A stretch of DNA of 64,000 nt from Chloroflexota bacterium (GCA_029561345.1 JAKQJC010000034.1:186001-250000); one strand, 5' to 3'; positions 44,148-53,172 are shown, counted from the first letter of the stretch. Numbers and translations: made by a program. Notes: a model not told the origin generated them from the sequence alone.

Positions 44148-46115
44148 ATGGAAGCGAAAGAAAAACCTTCGCTCAATAATACTTTTACCAGGCTGATCAT
44201 TCTCAGGTTGTACATTCCATTGATGATCCTGTGGGTGACGGCGATTGCTGCCAACGCGCTCATTTTCGGTCAGGAAATTGCCCAACGCCAGCTTTCGCTG
44301 GGCCGTTCGGTGGCTTATGGGGTGGACACTTATATCACTCAGATCAGTCATGCGATGATCCTCGTTCAGCAGGCCGTTGAAACGCAGTCAGATGATGAGA
44401 TAAAAAAACAGCTCACAGTGGTCTGGCAGACCTATGATTATTTTGACGCGCTGTTCACCCTGGATGAGGTTGGTAGAGTGCATCAGGTTGTGCCTGATAA
44501 TCCGCAAATGTTGAACCTGGATATGACCGGGCAGGCATTTTACAGGCAAACCCGCGGAAGGAAGGATGCCTATATTTCGCAGCCATTTATTTCTCTTTCC
44601 ACAGGTGAGCCAACCGTGATCATTTCTCTGGAAAATGCGAACGGTGGGATGGTTGTGGGAGAAATCAACCTGGGATATCTGGACACATTCATTCGCAATG
44701 CGTTAGCCTTAAGCAATGATCGTGAAGCGTTCATTGTTGATCGCAGTGGAAAAGTGATTGTTCACCCGGATATGAAGAAGGTTATCTGGCAGGAAAATTT
44801 TTCCAATTTGCCGATTGTCAGAGAGGGGTTTATCAGAGAAACCTCCCAGGTATTTTACGACCAGGATACACTTTTCTTTGGCAGCTCTGCTCGGGCGGCA
44901 AAAACCGACTGGCTGGTGATTGTCAGGGTGCCATTTTTCTCGCTGTACGGCCCGTATATCCAGACCATGGCGTTATTAATGGGCACTTCGCTGGTGATAT
45001 TGCTGCTCATGCTGTGGTTTATCAATGGGCAGGTGCAGAGGCTGGTGGTTGAGCCGGTGACAGTGCTCAACCGGCGCATGACTTTGCTGGCAGCTGGCGA
45101 AAAACCGGTGGAAGCAGCAGATGGCCCATCCTTTTCTTCCATCGAAATGAATGCGCTTGAGCACAATTTTTCGCAAATGAACGAAACGCTGCATCTCCGT
45201 GAGCAGGAGCTGCGGCAGAGTGAAGAACGCTACCGGGGTATTTTTGAAAAATCCACACTGGGTATTTTTGTGACTGACCTGGAAGGCCAATTCATCGCTG
45301 CGAATCCGGAGATGTCGCTCATGCTGGGCTATGGGTCAGAGGCGGAAATGCGGGACAGCCTTGAAAATCAATTTATGCGTATTTTTGTGGATGAGGCTGC
45401 CTGGGAAGAGATTCTCCGGCATGCGCGGCTGCATCCTGAAGGAGGGGTATTCCGCTATTCCTTTAAGCGCAAGGACCAATCTGAAATCATTTCTGACCTG
45501 TATTTTTGGGCGGTAAAAGAGGAAGGAACTCTGGTGCGTCTGGAAGGTTTTATCAGGGATATGACAGAGCAGGTGCGCATGGAAAGAGAGCGCAACCAGT
45601 ATGCAGAGGAGCTGGCGCAAAGCTATGAGGAATTGAAATATCTCAGCAATCATGATGCGCTGACCGGGCTTTACAACCGGGCCTTCTTTCAGAAAGGCTT
45701 ACAGGAAATGGACCGTCGGAGGTTTCCGGTTAGCATTATCATGGCGGATGTGGATGGTTTGAAACGGGTCAATGATACGTTGGGACATGCTGCTGGAGAT
45801 GAGCTGCTGCTGGAGGCGGCGGCGGTGCTGTCACAGGTGTTTCGAGAGACGGATATTGTGGCGCGCATTGGCGGGGATGAGTTTGCCGTGCTGCTGCCAG
45901 AGATGGATGAAGAGCAGGCCCGGCAGGTGCTTTTGCGCATAGCCGCCGTGGAAGAGGCGTGTAACCGCCGGGAATTCAAGTTGCCCTTGAGTCTCTCCGT
46001 GGGGGTTGCCAGCGGTGAATTCGGGTGCGACCTGGACGCAGTAATGCGCGAGGCTGACCGGCGCATGTATGAACAGAAGGAAGCCCGGCGGCAGAAAAAA
46101 CCGCAGCAGATGTGA
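44148..46115 (+). CDS. Membrane diguanylate cyclase with dCache and PAS sensors
   Basis: A 655-residue signalling protein. Two membrane helices (about 16-40 and 272-295) flank an extracytoplasmic dCache-like sensor. A HAMP-like linker and coiled coil lead to a PAS domain (about 355-480) and a C-terminal GGDEF domain. The active site RIGGDEFAVLLPE is intact near residue 575, so it should make cyclic di-GMP from two GTP. RETD five residues before GGDEF matches the RxxD inhibitory site, so product feedback is expected. The ATG at 44148 follows AGGTGAA; an in-frame TTG at 44130 lies upstream. The signal sensed is unknown. The gene is separate from the molybdenum island by a 97-base gap. Confidence 0.92.
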   Translation: MEAKEKPSLNNTFTRLIILRLYIPLMILWVTAIAANALIFGQEIAQRQLSLGRSVAYGVDTYITQISHAMILVQQAVETQSDDEIKKQLTVVWQTYDYFDALFTLDEVGRVHQVVPDNPQMLNLDMTGQAFYRQTRGRKDAYISQPFISLSTGEPTVIISLENANGGMVVGEINLGYLDTFIRNALALSNDREAFIVDRSGKVIVHPDMKKVIWQENFSNLPIVREGFIRETSQVFYDQDTLFFGSSARAAKTDWLVIVRVPFFSLYGPYIQTMALLMGTSLVILLLMLWFINGQVQRLVVEPVTVLNRRMTLLAAGEKPVEAADGPSFSSIEMNALEHNFSQMNETLHLREQELRQSEERYRGIFEKSTLGIFVTDLEGQFIAANPEMSLMLGYGSEAEMRDSLENQFMRIFVDEAAWEEILRHARLHPEGGVFRYSFKRKDQSEIISDLYFWAVKEEGTLVRLEGFIRDMTEQVRMERERNQYAEELAQSYEELKYLSNHDALTGLYNRAFFQKGLQEMDRRRFPVSIIMADVDGLKRVNDTLGHAAGDELLLEAAAVLSQVFRETDIVARIGGDEFAVLLPEMDEEQARQVLLRIAAVEEACNRREFKLPLSLSVGVASGEFGCDLDAVMREADRRMYEQKEARRQKKPQQM

Positions 46116-46128
46116 CTGCTGCGGTTTT
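46097..46128. terminator. Bidirectional terminator with stop codon in its loop
   Basis: A 13-bp perfect stem (46097-46109 with 46116-46128) is shared by the convergent diguanylate cyclase and ABC permease genes. The minus strand has a six-T tail, the plus strand four T. The cyclase stop codon (46113-46115) lies in the 6-base loop, so the stem contains its last codons. Confidence 0.85.
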
Positions 46129-46144
46129 CTGTAAATGAGCAAGG

Positions 46145-47695
46145 CTAGAGTTCCTGTTTTTCAAAAACAGCCAGCGCGCCAAGGAGACTGAGCACCACCA
46201 CCACCAGGCTGACCGCCAGCGCGCCGCCGTTAGGAGGAGCAGCGACGCCGGAACTGACAGCCTGTGCCCAGGTGGCCAGCGCGCCGGGGAAGATCTGTCC
46301 ATATTGCGGAATGCTGCCCAGCAGCATCAGCAGGACAGACCCGCCCAGGCCAATGCCGGCGGCCGCGCCGGTGCTTTTTCCCCAGGCGCTGCCCAGCAGG
46401 GTGATGGCGACAAAGGGCAGCAGCCAGGCAAAGAGCAAGACATTGACCAAGGCGAAACCAGCGGCATCCAGTTCAGCAAAGAGATACCAGGTGTAGAACC
46501 CGGCGCCCATGCCGGCGAGGATGAACGCTCCCAGGTAAACCAGCACCTGGGCAGTGAATTTGCTGAGCAGGAAGGCCCAGCGCGGAAGGGGCTTGCTCAA
46601 TACCATGACAGCCGTGCCGCTTTCCTTTTCGCCGGCAACCGCACCCATGCCCAGTAAAACTGCCAGGATGAAGCCAAACTGCGACATGTTCTTGATATAC
46701 TGCAGATAGGCATCCGCCACTGTTGGGGAAGGAATCAGGCTGGCGAATTGCTCAGCTCCTTGAATGGATTTGAGAATTTCGGGGGTGAAATAGGCCAGCA
46801 CCGGTGAGGTGAGCCCAAACAGGCAAAACACCACCAGGATAATGAGCACCCGGCTGGTGCGCCACTGGTAGAGCAGCTCTTTTCCGGTCGCGGTGATGAA
46901 CAGGCGAAACTCAGCCCATAAAGATTGGTGAATGTGGGTTGAGGCGTCTTTGGGGCGGATGAGCCAGGCCCAGATGATCCCCGGAAGGGCTGCCAGGGTA
47001 AAGCAGCCAAACACCAGCCAGACATTATCGAGGCTCTGGGCGGCATAGACGGCAACCGCGTCAATCAAGGCATGGTAGAGCACCGCCACGCCAATCAGCC
47101 AGTAGCGGCGCGAAGCAAAAGCCTTCCAAACGATGAGACTGCAAACCACATGAATGGTCATGGCAAGGCAGCGTTCAAGCAGAGGCATGAAAGCCGATCC
47201 AGGGTTTTCGAGAGCGGCCAACTGCTGTTGAAGAGAAACCATCTGTGAATAGGTGATGTCCATGCTTGAGAGATCTTTGCCAATATAAGGGATGAGGGCG
47301 CTGACATTGGCAATGAGCAGCACGCCACCCAGCAGCATGGCTTCGATGCCGCCGTGGCCCAGGCCCAGCATCACGCCGTCATTGTAAGCGCGGGCGCGGC
47401 GCAGTAATGCGAAGCTGACCGCACGCATCAATTCCTCGCACAGGCCGGCCGTCAGTCCCAGGGTCAATGATATGCGCCAGAGGGGCAGGCCTTCCAGACC
47501 GGTTTTGGGGAGCAGACCGAGATTTCCCAGCCAATCGTTCAGCGGCAAATGAACGGCCTGTGATAGGAGAAATGTGGCGCAGCCCACCAGGAAAAGATAC
47601 CAGGGGACGCGCACACGCCGGCGCAGGGCGATGGCCAGGCCGACGGGCAGTAAAATGGTGATAATCACCGCAAAGGCGTATAAGAAGAGGGTCAT
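46145..47695 (-). CDS. Fusion of YhfC-like intramembrane protease and ABC-2 permease
   Basis: A 516-residue membrane protein with two parts. Residues about 1-255 resemble the YhfC glutamic-type intramembrane peptidase family: ITAGLCEELMR-type EE motif (TAGLCEELMRAVSFALL, near residue 82), GLGHGGIEAMLLGG near residue 111, and later His-containing helices. Residues about 265-516 form an ABC-2 export permease: LFITATGKELLYQWRTSR, and GEKESGTAVMVLSKPLPRWA near residue 358, the usual permease motif. The partner ATPase is encoded upstream, 1 base away. The fusion suggests a peptide that is exported and cleaved, as with processed bacteriocin-like or lipoprotein substrates, but that is inferred. No frameshift is visible. 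Confidence 0.8.
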   Translation of the reverse strand: MTLFLYAFAVIITILLPVGLAIALRRRVRVPWYLFLVGCATFLLSQAVHLPLNDWLGNLGLLPKTGLEGLPLWRISLTLGLTAGLCEELMRAVSFALLRRARAYNDGVMLGLGHGGIEAMLLGGVLLIANVSALIPYIGKDLSSMDITYSQMVSLQQQLAALENPGSAFMPLLERCLAMTIHVVCSLIVWKAFASRRYWLIGVAVLYHALIDAVAVYAAQSLDNVWLVFGCFTLAALPGIIWAWLIRPKDASTHIHQSLWAEFRLFITATGKELLYQWRTSRVLIILVVFCLFGLTSPVLAYFTPEILKSIQGAEQFASLIPSPTVADAYLQYIKNMSQFGFILAVLLGMGAVAGEKESGTAVMVLSKPLPRWAFLLSKFTAQVLVYLGAFILAGMGAGFYTWYLFAELDAAGFALVNVLLFAWLLPFVAITLLGSAWGKSTGAAAGIGLGGSVLLMLLGSIPQYGQIFPGALATWAQAVSSGVAAPPNGGALAVSLVVVVLSLLGALAVFEKQEL

Positions 47696-47696
47696 A

Positions 47697-48644
47697 TCAG
47701 CTGCTTATTTTCAAGAAAATTTCTTCCAGCGAAGGGCGCACCCATTCGTAACGGGCCAGCACCAATCCGTGGCGGGCAATGATGGGCAGCAGGGCCTGGC
47801 GGGAGGCTTCCAGCTGGTTGACAGAAATGCGCAGGATTTTATCGGCATGGGTGAGGCTGTTGAACCAGGCCTGAGCTTTGACTTCCTCCAGGAAGGCAGC
47901 GGGCAGACTGGCATCTTCAACCAGTTCCAATTCAACCGCATTGACCGAATATTTTTCCAAGAGGGCTTGCCGGTCAGAGACGAGAACCAATTTGCCCTGG
48001 TGGATGATGGCGATGGTGTCGCAAACCCGCTCGACATCGGACAGGATGTGGGTTGAGAAGAAAATGGTCACCTGGCCGCGCAGCCGCTCCATTAAATCCA
48101 GCACTTCATAGCGCCCGGCTGGATCGAGTGCGCTGGTGGGCTCATCCAAAAACAGAACGGGCGGGTTGTGCAGGATGGCCTGGGCAATGCCGAGGCGCTG
48201 AACCATGCCGCCAGAGAAACCGCCGATGCGCCGCCGGACTGCATCCTGCAGTCCGACTTTCTCAAGCGTTTCCATGATGCGTTTCTTGCGGTTGGAAGCG
48301 GGCAATTCAAACAGACCGGCAATATAATCCAGGTATTCCCGCGGATTCATCCATTTATAGAAAGCCGGGCTTTGCGGCAGGTAGCCAAATTGGAGGCGGG
48401 CGGTGCTGTCGCCGCTGGTGGTTTCAACGCCTGCCACCCAGGCCGAGCCGGCGGTGGGGTGGGCCAGGCCGGTGATGAGGCGGATGGTGGTGGTTTTTCC
48501 CGCGCCGTTGCGGCCAAGGAAACCGAAAACTGAACCAGCAGGGACTTCCAGATTCAAATTGTCGAGAGCGGTCACTTCACCATAGCGGCGGGTGAGGCCG
48601 CTGCAGCGGATGGCCGGGGCAGCGGAGTGAGGCGAGTCATTCAT
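47697..48644 (-). CDS. ABC-2 type transporter ATPase
   Basis: A 315-residue ATPase of the CcmA/BcrA/NosF type that powers the permease encoded next to it. Walker A is GRNGAGKTTTIRL near residue 44, the signature is FSGGMVQRLGIAQA near residue 143, Walker B is PVLFLDEPTSALDP, and the switch His is in FFSTHILSDVERVC. The C-terminal 90 residues form a regulatory beta-domain found in exporters. It is in an operon with the regulator and a PLDc_N-like membrane protein upstream. Confidence 0.94.
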   Translation of the reverse strand: MNDSPHSAAPAIRCSGLTRRYGEVTALDNLNLEVPAGSVFGFLGRNGAGKTTTIRLITGLAHPTAGSAWVAGVETTSGDSTARLQFGYLPQSPAFYKWMNPREYLDYIAGLFELPASNRKKRIMETLEKVGLQDAVRRRIGGFSGGMVQRLGIAQAILHNPPVLFLDEPTSALDPAGRYEVLDLMERLRGQVTIFFSTHILSDVERVCDTIAIIHQGKLVLVSDRQALLEKYSVNAVELELVEDASLPAAFLEEVKAQAWFNSLTHADKILRISVNQLEASRQALLPIIARHGLVLARYEWVRPSLEEIFLKISS

Positions 48645-48657
48645 GGAGGGACCTGTA

Positions 48658-48858
48658 TTATTCTTCCTGGCGGCCAGCCACCAGATAGATGATGGGCCCG
48701 ATGATGGAGATGAAAAGAATTACCAGCAGCCAGACCCACTTGGGTCCGCGGGTTTGGGCGCGGCGGGCCAGATCCACCAGGGCAAAGAGGAGCAGACCAA
48801 ATTGGAGGATGATAATGGGGATCAGGAGGGGGAGGATTTGAGAGATATCAGGACTCAT
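48658..48858 (-). CDS. PLDc_N-type small membrane protein
   Basis: A 66-residue protein of two membrane helices, matching the PLDc_N (cardiolipin synthase N-terminal) family by its helix-basic loop-helix layout and the end GPIIYLVAGRQ. Such stand-alone forms often sit in ABC exporter operons and may be transporter subunits or immunity proteins. Its start overlaps the regulator gene by 11 bases, and the ATPase gene follows 13 bases after its stop. Confidence 0.85.
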   Translation of the reverse strand: MSPDISQILPLLIPIIILQFGLLLFALVDLARRAQTRGPKWVWLLVILFISIIGPIIYLVAGRQEE

Positions 48859-49402
48859 GAGGTATTTCCTTTCTTATATCGGGATGATTGATAAAGACCA
48901 TTTTTCGCGGCAGGCGGTCGGGGGAGGGGGGATTGGCAGCCAGGCGGCTCAGGGCTTCTCCGAAAACCCTGCCAAATTCATCCATCTCGCTGATGGAGGC
49001 AAAGAAACGCAGTTCGGAATAGCCGGTGCGTTCAGCCAGAAAATCATGCTGATCAGATGAATCGAGGTAATCGGTGAAATCATGCAGCAGGGTGCCGAGG
49101 TAAGCCGCAAAAAGGCGCATATGTTCGTCTTTGGTCATCTGCCGCACATCGTTCTGATCAAGATGAGGAGCCTGGGCCAGGGTATAGACTTTCTCTTCCA
49201 CTCCCTTGACCGGCACAGTGGAGGCAATGCAGACCAGCCCACCATCGAGAAGCCGTTTCAGATGGCGGTAAATGGAGGATTTCGGAATTCCGGGCAGGGC
49301 TTCGGAAATTTGCTGCGTGGTCAGGGCGGCTCCAGCCAGAACCTGGACGATTTTCAGACGGACCGGATGAATGAGGAGATTGGCTTTTTCTTTGGCATCC
49401 AA
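48848..49402 (-). CDS. ArsR-like winged-helix regulator of the ABC exporter operon
   Basis: A transcription factor of about 184 residues. A winged helix-turn-helix lies near the N-terminus (HPVRLKIVQVL, LTTQQISEALPGIPKSSIYRHLKRLLDGGLV), followed by a helical C-terminal domain, probably for ligand sensing or dimerisation. I favour the TTG start at 49402, since GAAAGGAA precedes it and homology begins there. The ATG at 49492 gives 214 residues, but its first 30 codons run through the operator and lie upstream of the predicted transcription start. It heads the operon of PLDc_N protein, ATPase and permease, and probably represses it by binding the tandem repeat at 49423. Confidence 0.8.
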   Translation of the reverse strand: MDAKEKANLLIHPVRLKIVQVLAGAALTTQQISEALPGIPKSSIYRHLKRLLDGGLVCIASTVPVKGVEEKVYTLAQAPHLDQNDVRQMTKDEHMRLFAAYLGTLLHDFTDYLDSSDQHDFLAERTGYSELRFFASISEMDEFGRVFGEALSRLAANPPSPDRLPRKMVFINHPDIRKEIPHES

Positions 49403-49422
49403 ATCGGCAAAATTCCTTTCGT

Positions 49423-49455
49423 TATCGTTATTGATAACAATATCATTATTGATAA
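49423..49455. promoter_or_regulatory. Tandem operator of the ABC exporter regulator
   Basis: Two 15-base copies of TATCRTTATTGATAA (49423-49437 and 49441-49455; one difference) are spaced 18 bases start to start. Each holds the inverted pair TTATTGATAA/TTATCAATAA on opposite strands. They overlap the -10 box of the minus-strand promoter, so binding would block it. Autorepression by the adjacent winged-helix protein is the natural reading. Confidence 0.72.
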
Positions 49456-49480
49456 TAATACTATAGACCCGTTTTGTTAA
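49452..49480 (-). promoter_or_regulatory. Promoter of the ABC exporter operon
   Basis: On the minus strand TTAACA (49475-49480) and TATTAT (49452-49457) are spaced by 17 bases. The expected start near 49445 lies inside the operator. Confidence 0.6.
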
Positions 49481-49607
49481 GCGGCCATTCAACCTTGCAG
49501 TCCTGTTAAGTGGCAGATATTACGCCATTTTTTGGAAATGCTGTAAAATAATTGAGAGAGACCCCACTCGAAAAAAATCACCTGTCTGGTTGCTGTGAGG
49601 AGGAAGA

Positions 49608-49922
49608 ATGCATATTGTGATGGTTTATGCTCATGTTAAACCAGAGTATGTTGACACTTTTTTACAGGCCTCCCTTGAGAACGCCCGCCACAGCCTTCAG
49701 GAACCGGGGATAGCCCGTTTTGATGTGCTTCAGGAAGATGACGATCCTACCCGTTTTGTTTTATTTGAAGTCTACCAGACTGCTGATGATCCGGCTTTAC
49801 ACCGGGAGACGGCACATTACAAAACCTGGAAAAGCACGGTGGAACCGATGATGGCTGAAGCGCGCACAAAAACCATTTATCACAATATCTTTCCTGAGGA
49901 CAAGAAATGGGGGCAGGCATGA
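49608..49922 (+). CDS. ABM-domain (LsrG/quinol monooxygenase-like) protein
   Basis: A 104-residue antibiotic-biosynthesis-monooxygenase fold protein. It has the family start [18 protein letters not shown], the mid-strand [19 protein letters not shown] and the His pair in [11 protein letters not shown]. Relatives include LsrG, which handles the AI-2 signal, and YgiN quinol monooxygenase; both are cofactor-free. GAGGAGG precedes the ATG. Its stop overlaps the alcohol dehydrogenase gene (ATGA), so the two work in one pathway, probably on a small carbonyl or hydroxy compound. Confidence 0.87.
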   Translation: MHIVMVYAHVKPEYVDTFLQASLENARHSLQEPGIARFDVLQEDDDPTRFVLFEVYQTADDPALHRETAHYKTWKSTVEPMMAEARTKTIYHNIFPEDKKWGQA

Positions 49923-51073
49923 ACTTTGAATTTGCCACGGCCACCCGGATCATTTTTGGCGATGGAAGACTGAAGGAAATTGGCGAGCTGGCGCGGCCTT
50001 TTGGCCGGAATGCTTTGGTGATCACCACGGAAGGCGGCGTGGACCCGGTGCCGTTGATTGATTATCTTGAAGAAGAGGGCATCACCAGTGATCTATTCCT
50101 GATTCGCGATGAGCCGACCATTGACGTGATCAAGCTGGGCACCGATGCTGTGCGCGGAGCGGGGAGCGAATTGATCATTGGCATTGGAGGCGGCAGCGTG
50201 ATGGATGCTGCCAAGGCCATTGCAGCCATGCTGACCAACCCGGGCAGCCTGACAGAATATCTGGAGGTGATTGGCCAGGGAAGGCAGTTGACCCGCAACC
50301 CGGCTCCGGTGATTGCCATCCCAACCACATCGGGCACTGGCGCTGAGGTAACCCGCAATGCGGTGCTGGTGGTGCCTGAAAAGGGGTACAAGGTGAGCCT
50401 GCGCAGCCCGTTATTGTATCCGCGCGTGGCGCTGGTGGACCCGCAGTTATCCTGGAGCATGCCGCCGCAATTGACTGCGGCCACCGGCATGGATGCCATG
50501 TCGCAGCTGATTGAACCTTATGTTTCCTTGAGAGCCAACCCGATGGCGGATTTGTTCTGCCTGGATGGATTGCGGCGGGCGGCAGGCAGCCTGGAAGAGG
50601 CTTTTTTGAATGGGAACAACGCGGCAGCCCGGCGTGAAATGAGCCTGGCCAGCCTTTACGGCGGTCTGGCCCTGGCCAATGCTGGATTGGGTGCGGTGCA
50701 TGGTCTGGCTGCGCCGTTGGGCGGCATGTATCAGGCGCCGCATGGCATGATCTGCGCCCGGCTGCTGGCGCCGGTGATGGCTGAAAATGTGCGGGTTTTG
50801 CGCAAAACTGCGCCTGATTCGCCGGCACTGGCCCGCTATGCAGAGGTGGCGCGTTTGCTGACCGGCAGCCCGTCGGCCAGCATTGAGGAAGGTATCACCT
50901 GGGTCGAAAATCTGGTCCAGCGCCTGCAAATTCCAGGTCTGACAGCTTATGGGTTAGATCAAAATGATTTTGGCGAACTGGCGGAAAAAGGCATGGCAGC
51001 CAGCAGCATGAAATCAAACCCGGTGGTTTTGAGCCAGGTTGAAATTCAGGAGATTCTGGCGAAGGCATTATAA
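49919..51073 (+). CDS. Iron-type alcohol dehydrogenase family protein
   Basis: A 384-residue group III (iron-containing) alcohol dehydrogenase, which reduces aldehydes or oxidises alcohols with NAD(P). [15 protein letters not shown] near residue 88 binds the coenzyme and [15 protein letters not shown] follows. Of the four usual metal ligands, the Asp in GMDAMSQL and the two His in [18 protein letters not shown] are present. The first His, four residues after the Asp, is replaced by Gln. This may be normal for a subgroup or may alter the metal. The ATG at 49919 overlaps the ABM stop; an in-frame ATG at 49907 lies inside the upstream gene. A strong terminator follows. Confidence 0.9.
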   Translation: MNFEFATATRIIFGDGRLKEIGELARPFGRNALVITTEGGVDPVPLIDYLEEEGITSDLFLIRDEPTIDVIKLGTDAVRGAGSELIIGIGGGSVMDAAKAIAAMLTNPGSLTEYLEVIGQGRQLTRNPAPVIAIPTTSGTGAEVTRNAVLVVPEKGYKVSLRSPLLYPRVALVDPQLSWSMPPQLTAATGMDAMSQLIEPYVSLRANPMADLFCLDGLRRAAGSLEEAFLNGNNAAARREMSLASLYGGLALANAGLGAVHGLAAPLGGMYQAPHGMICARLLAPVMAENVRVLRKTAPDSPALARYAEVARLLTGSPSASIEEGITWVENLVQRLQIPGLTAYGLDQNDFGELAEKGMAASSMKSNPVVLSQVEIQEILAKAL

Positions 51074-51096
51074 GGGAAGGGGTGTTACCTTAACTG

Positions 51097-51134
51097 ACTC
51101 TCCCCGCCAGACCTGGCCGGGGAGAGTTTTTTTT
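51097..51134 (+). terminator. Intrinsic terminator of the ABM-ADH operon
   Basis: The stem ACTCTCCCC/GGGGAGAGT with a nested inner stem is followed by eight T (51127-51134), 24 bases past the stop codon. Confidence 0.92.
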
Positions 51135-51198
51135 CGACAGCAGCGAAGAGGGGGTATAATCAAAAGGATTAATTTTTTGCATAGAGAATGTAAAACAG

Positions 51199-52371
51199 AT
51201 GAAAGCAAAAAATCGACGATGGATCCTCATTTTTTTGTTGGTAGATGCGGTGATTTGCCTGGCAGTGCTGGGCGCTGCGGTGGTCAGCAACCAGGTGCTG
51301 CCCTTCCGGTCGAGCCAGGTAAAACCACTGACCGGCCTTCAAAAAGCGTATCTCTCAGAGGCACAAAGCCTGCGCCGCGAGCTTGGAGGGCTGGTGTGGC
51401 CTGGATGGGATCAGGCAGATATCCCCATCGTGATATACAACGAGAGCCATGTTTTTGTGGTGGATTCCAGCCAACCCCCGGCAGGCTGGATAAAAGTACC
51501 TAAAAATGAACTTCGCGGCACAGCCTGGATGCTTGTTTCAGATGACCTGTTTGACAATCAGCCTTATTACTGGCAGCCTTTGAACAGCCTGAATCAGACC
51601 CCGGAGGCATTCACGGTAAAGCTGGGAGAAAAATGGGCCGGCAGCATGCCAACCCGCGAGTGGATGGCGGTGGCCCTTGGAGACATGTTCCGCGATGATT
51701 TGCCGGGGCCGCTGCAATGGGTCATTCCCTACAAATTCATGGCCAAAATATTGATGGGATCCAGCGATCAATATATCAGCCTGATCTGGCACGAGGAACT
51801 GCATGCATTTGAAGGCATGATGTGTTATTCCAGGTTCAAAGCTGGTGAGGAAGCCATGGCGAAGGCCGGGCAAAGCTATCCATGGGATGCGGCAGGGCAT
51901 GAGGCGGCCTGGCAGGGGGAAATGGACGCGCTGGTGAAAGCGCTCCGCGCCACCAATCTGGAGGAAACGCGGGTTGAGGTGCGAACTTTTCTAGAGAGGC
52001 GGACCGCACGGCGTAAAGAACAGAAGCTGGATGGTGAGATGAAGGCTTATGAAATTTTGCGCGAATGGGAAGAAGGCCTGGCCAAATATACAGAACTGGA
52101 AATGTGGCGGCAGGCGTCGCTTTACCCAAAGCGGACGATCAATCCGATTCTACTGCAGGATGCGGATTTCCAAAACTATAAGCATTTTCAAAACCGTTTT
52201 GATCAAGAAATTGGGCAGATCAGCACGGTCGAAGAAGACACCCGCCTTTACTATACTGGCATGGCCCAGGCTTTTTTGCTGGACCGCTTGATGCCGGAAT
52301 GGAAGCAGCGGGTGATGAATGAGGCCAACTGGACCAGCCTGGAAGACCTGCTGGCCGAGGCAGTCCAATAA
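51199..52371 (+). CDS. Putative membrane-anchored HExxH metallopeptidase
   Basis: A 390-residue protein I cannot assign to a named family. One N-terminal helix (about 8-28) anchors it. A zinc-peptidase motif HEELH lies at residues 198-202, inside IWHEELHAFEG. About 90 residues later EEGLAKYTE (Glu291/Glu292) resembles the third-ligand Glu motif (EGLAxY) of gluzincin-like peptidases. Between them lies a charged helical region. Together these suggest a zinc peptidase facing the outside of the membrane. The gene starts soon after a terminator and is followed 36 bases later by an acyl-ACP thioesterase gene; a functional link is not obvious. Confidence 0.68.
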   Translation: MKAKNRRWILIFLLVDAVICLAVLGAAVVSNQVLPFRSSQVKPLTGLQKAYLSEAQSLRRELGGLVWPGWDQADIPIVIYNESHVFVVDSSQPPAGWIKVPKNELRGTAWMLVSDDLFDNQPYYWQPLNSLNQTPEAFTVKLGEKWAGSMPTREWMAVALGDMFRDDLPGPLQWVIPYKFMAKILMGSSDQYISLIWHEELHAFEGMMCYSRFKAGEEAMAKAGQSYPWDAAGHEAAWQGEMDALVKALRATNLEETRVEVRTFLERRTARRKEQKLDGEMKAYEILREWEEGLAKYTELEMWRQASLYPKRTINPILLQDADFQNYKHFQNRFDQEIGQISTVEEDTRLYYTGMAQAFLLDRLMPEWKQRVMNEANWTSLEDLLAEAVQ

Positions 52372-52407
52372 ACTGAATTATCATTTCAACTGAGAAAACA
52401 GGCAGCC

Positions 52408-53172
52408 ATGACTCACGATCAAATTCAAATTTATGAAGAAACATTTCAAATCAACATGATTGAATGCGATTTCAATCAGATGCTGAAACCAGGTGCGTTT
52501 TTTCAGCATCTGACGCAGGCAGCGGGAATCCACGCGGCAAGGCTGGGAGTGGGGTTTGATGATTTCTATGCGCGGGATTTGTTCTGGGTGAATTCGCGCA
52601 TGAAGATAAAATTTTACCGTTATCCCCATGCCGGAGATACGGTGACCATTCGCACCTGGCCAAAAACCATCCAGCAAAAACTGTTCTACATCCGGGATTT
52701 TGAAGTGCTGGATGCAGGCGGCCAACGGCTGGCAGCTGCCAGCTCAGCCTGGCTGATCATCAACAGCAAAACCCGCCGCCTGGTTTCTCCGCACAGCCTG
52801 GAATTGAACCTTCCTGCGCTGAGCGACCGGATTGGATTGGATGAACCGCTTGAGCGGCTTGGAGTCGCGCAGGCTGGCGAGGAACGTTTGCGCATCAGGG
52901 CGGGTTACTCGGCGGTGGATATTGTGGGGCATGTTAACAACAGCCGCTATGTGGATTGGATTTGCGACGCCTTCCCGCTGGAGATGTTCAGCCGTTACCG
53001 GATGGACTGGCTGCAGATCAACTATGATCATGAAATTATGCCGGGTGAAGAAGTTGCGATCAGGGTGAACACGGCAGAACAGGATGATCACCTGTGGGCG
53101 TTGGAAGGCCACAACCAATCCAATGACACCCGCTCCTTTGAAGCGATGGTGCGCTGGCGGGATGCCGGATGA
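52408..53172 (+). CDS. Acyl-ACP thioesterase
   Basis: A 254-residue double-hotdog acyl-[acyl carrier protein] thioesterase (FatA/FatB-like), which frees fatty acids from ACP in the cytoplasm. The first hotdog has the family start (EETFQINMIECDFNQMLKPG) and DLFWVNSRMKIKFYRYP. The second has DIVGHVNNSRYVDWICDAFP near residue 172, which holds the Asn/His catalytic residues. The length fits the bacterial form. The ATG at 52408 gives full homology. Confidence 0.92.
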   Translation: MTHDQIQIYEETFQINMIECDFNQMLKPGAFFQHLTQAAGIHAARLGVGFDDFYARDLFWVNSRMKIKFYRYPHAGDTVTIRTWPKTIQQKLFYIRDFEVLDAGGQRLAAASSAWLIINSKTRRLVSPHSLELNLPALSDRIGLDEPLERLGVAQAGEERLRIRAGYSAVDIVGHVNNSRYVDWICDAFPLEMFSRYRMDWLQINYDHEIMPGEEVAIRVNTAEQDDHLWALEGHNQSNDTRSFEAMVRWRDAG

